Part shown: positions 58,768-64,000 of the stretch, one piece after another
Numbering within the stretch: the stretch's first letter is position 1
Layout of the letters: each line of letters begins with the position of its first letter
Assembly (NCBI GenBank): GCA_054601695.1
Contig: BAAHQB010000178.1
Coordinates: 310,001 to 374,000, forward strand
Direction of reading: 5' to 3'
Source: Amorphochlora amoebiformis
Lineage: Eukaryota > Cercozoa > Chlorarachniophyceae
Length of the DNA stretch: 64,000 nt
Program-made: the position numbers and the translations under genes
Notes under the pieces: generated by a model
Databases searched by the model: none
What the model was told of the DNA's origin: nothing
The model's input: only the letters and a program-made list of their open reading frames with translations

Positions 58768-59383
58768 TCAGCTCAACTGCGGGCCTTACGCCGTAGCTCT
58801 ATCACTAGTATCATTGGACTTGCGTGCTCATGACTATACCCTAGATGCCGGCCGGCGGATTTATTTTTACACAGCTTCAAGCGGCTAGTTCGCTGGGGGG
58901 ATCCAGCCATATGAGTATACGAATATATCACGTTTGGAATGCTGGAGCCTGTTCTAGACTTCGGATTTGCAGCTGCTTGCCATTGGAATTATTACTAGTA
59001 TTAACTTGGATTGAGTCTGCAAAGTTCAATTTTTTGCAAAGATTGATCAGACGCTAGAAAAAATGGTATTAATATTAATTAATATTAATTAGATATTTAG
59101 GATATCTAGCTACCATGATCTTTCCACTGGCCCGTAGAGTATGTAGTGACTGTAGCCTTCAATGATTGATTTAATGATATAATTAATAACCGTATCGATA
59201 CTAGCTCTAGTAAAAACATCTCCGAAATAACGAATATTGCCTCCGGCGGCGTGTAACATACATCGTTAAAATGATGTATTATCACCTTAATTTCACAACA
59301 TGTACAATCTTAATTTTGCCTAAAATTAGACATGTGGTCGGAATCCTTAATAAGGTCCTTCGTATTGGCGTCATCGTGTTGCG
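58768..59383. other. Convergent 3' intergenic region
   Basis: Complex AT-rich sequence with CTAG and TTAATATTAATT runs near 59070. No exon chain on either strand. Confidence 0.5.
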
Positions 59384-63917
<4,534 letters not shown>

Positions 63918-64000
63918 CATATTATCCTTGATTGTCATCTTTGCTCAATTCCCATTCTATATGTATATATATATAAATATGCGTATATTATATATATATA

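Overview
The window is nuclear DNA of a eukaryote, almost certainly a protist. The evidence is short exons (11-181 nt) joined by GT-AG introns, interstitial (CCCTAA)n/(TTAGGG)n blocks, and all three standard stop codons at gene ends. I cannot name the species; the TTAGGG-type repeat with small multi-exon genes would fit, for example, an ichthyosporean or a stramenopile, but that is a guess. More than half of the bases are (AT)n arrays, with long GA/TC arrays and several minisatellites. Nearly every long open frame here (runs of Y-I, S-L or R-E) is a repeat artefact. The real genes must be assembled exon by exon from the unique islands between the arrays, using splice sites and intron phase.

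Layout: an unrecognised gene on + (720-5218, 5' end open); a weak gene candidate on - (6571-7072); a Golgi-type sulfotransferase on - (7954-13142); head to head with it, an N-myristoylation-type LIM-domain protein on + (13461-15582); a small leucine-rich-repeat protein on + (15809-18742); an 18 kb, 23-exon TTD14-like P-loop NTPase on - (19328-37622); head to head with it, a cysteine-rich zinc-binding protein on + (37917-44834); a divergent Rab-like GTPase on - (45877-48473); a small reading frame on + starting next to it (48483-48770); a PH-domain protein on + (51424-58767); and the 3' part of a charged, helical protein on - (59384 to beyond the end of the window). For eight of these every exon junction closes in phase. 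For the sulfotransferase, LIM, LRR, TTD14-like, cysteine-rich, Rab-like and PH genes a full reading frame from ATG to stop can be proposed.

The genes do not form an obvious pathway. Several products belong at membranes or in membrane traffic: the Rab-like GTPase, the PH protein, the TTD14-like protein (an animal relative acts in TRPL channel transport and binds phosphoinositide), the acylated LIM protein and the Golgi sulfotransferase. Two gene pairs share compact divergent intergenic regions of about 300 bp.

The most striking signal is a rule followed by the unique islands that are not exons. They are truncated copies ('echoes') of the edge of the nearest exon, with its splice site, spaced by AT arrays. 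Copies upstream of an exon carry its 5' edge and acceptor; copies downstream carry its 3' edge and donor. In the longest series the copies become more diverged with distance from the parent exon. I know of no described system with this arrangement. It would follow from repeated tandem duplication of exon edge plus intronic microsatellite.
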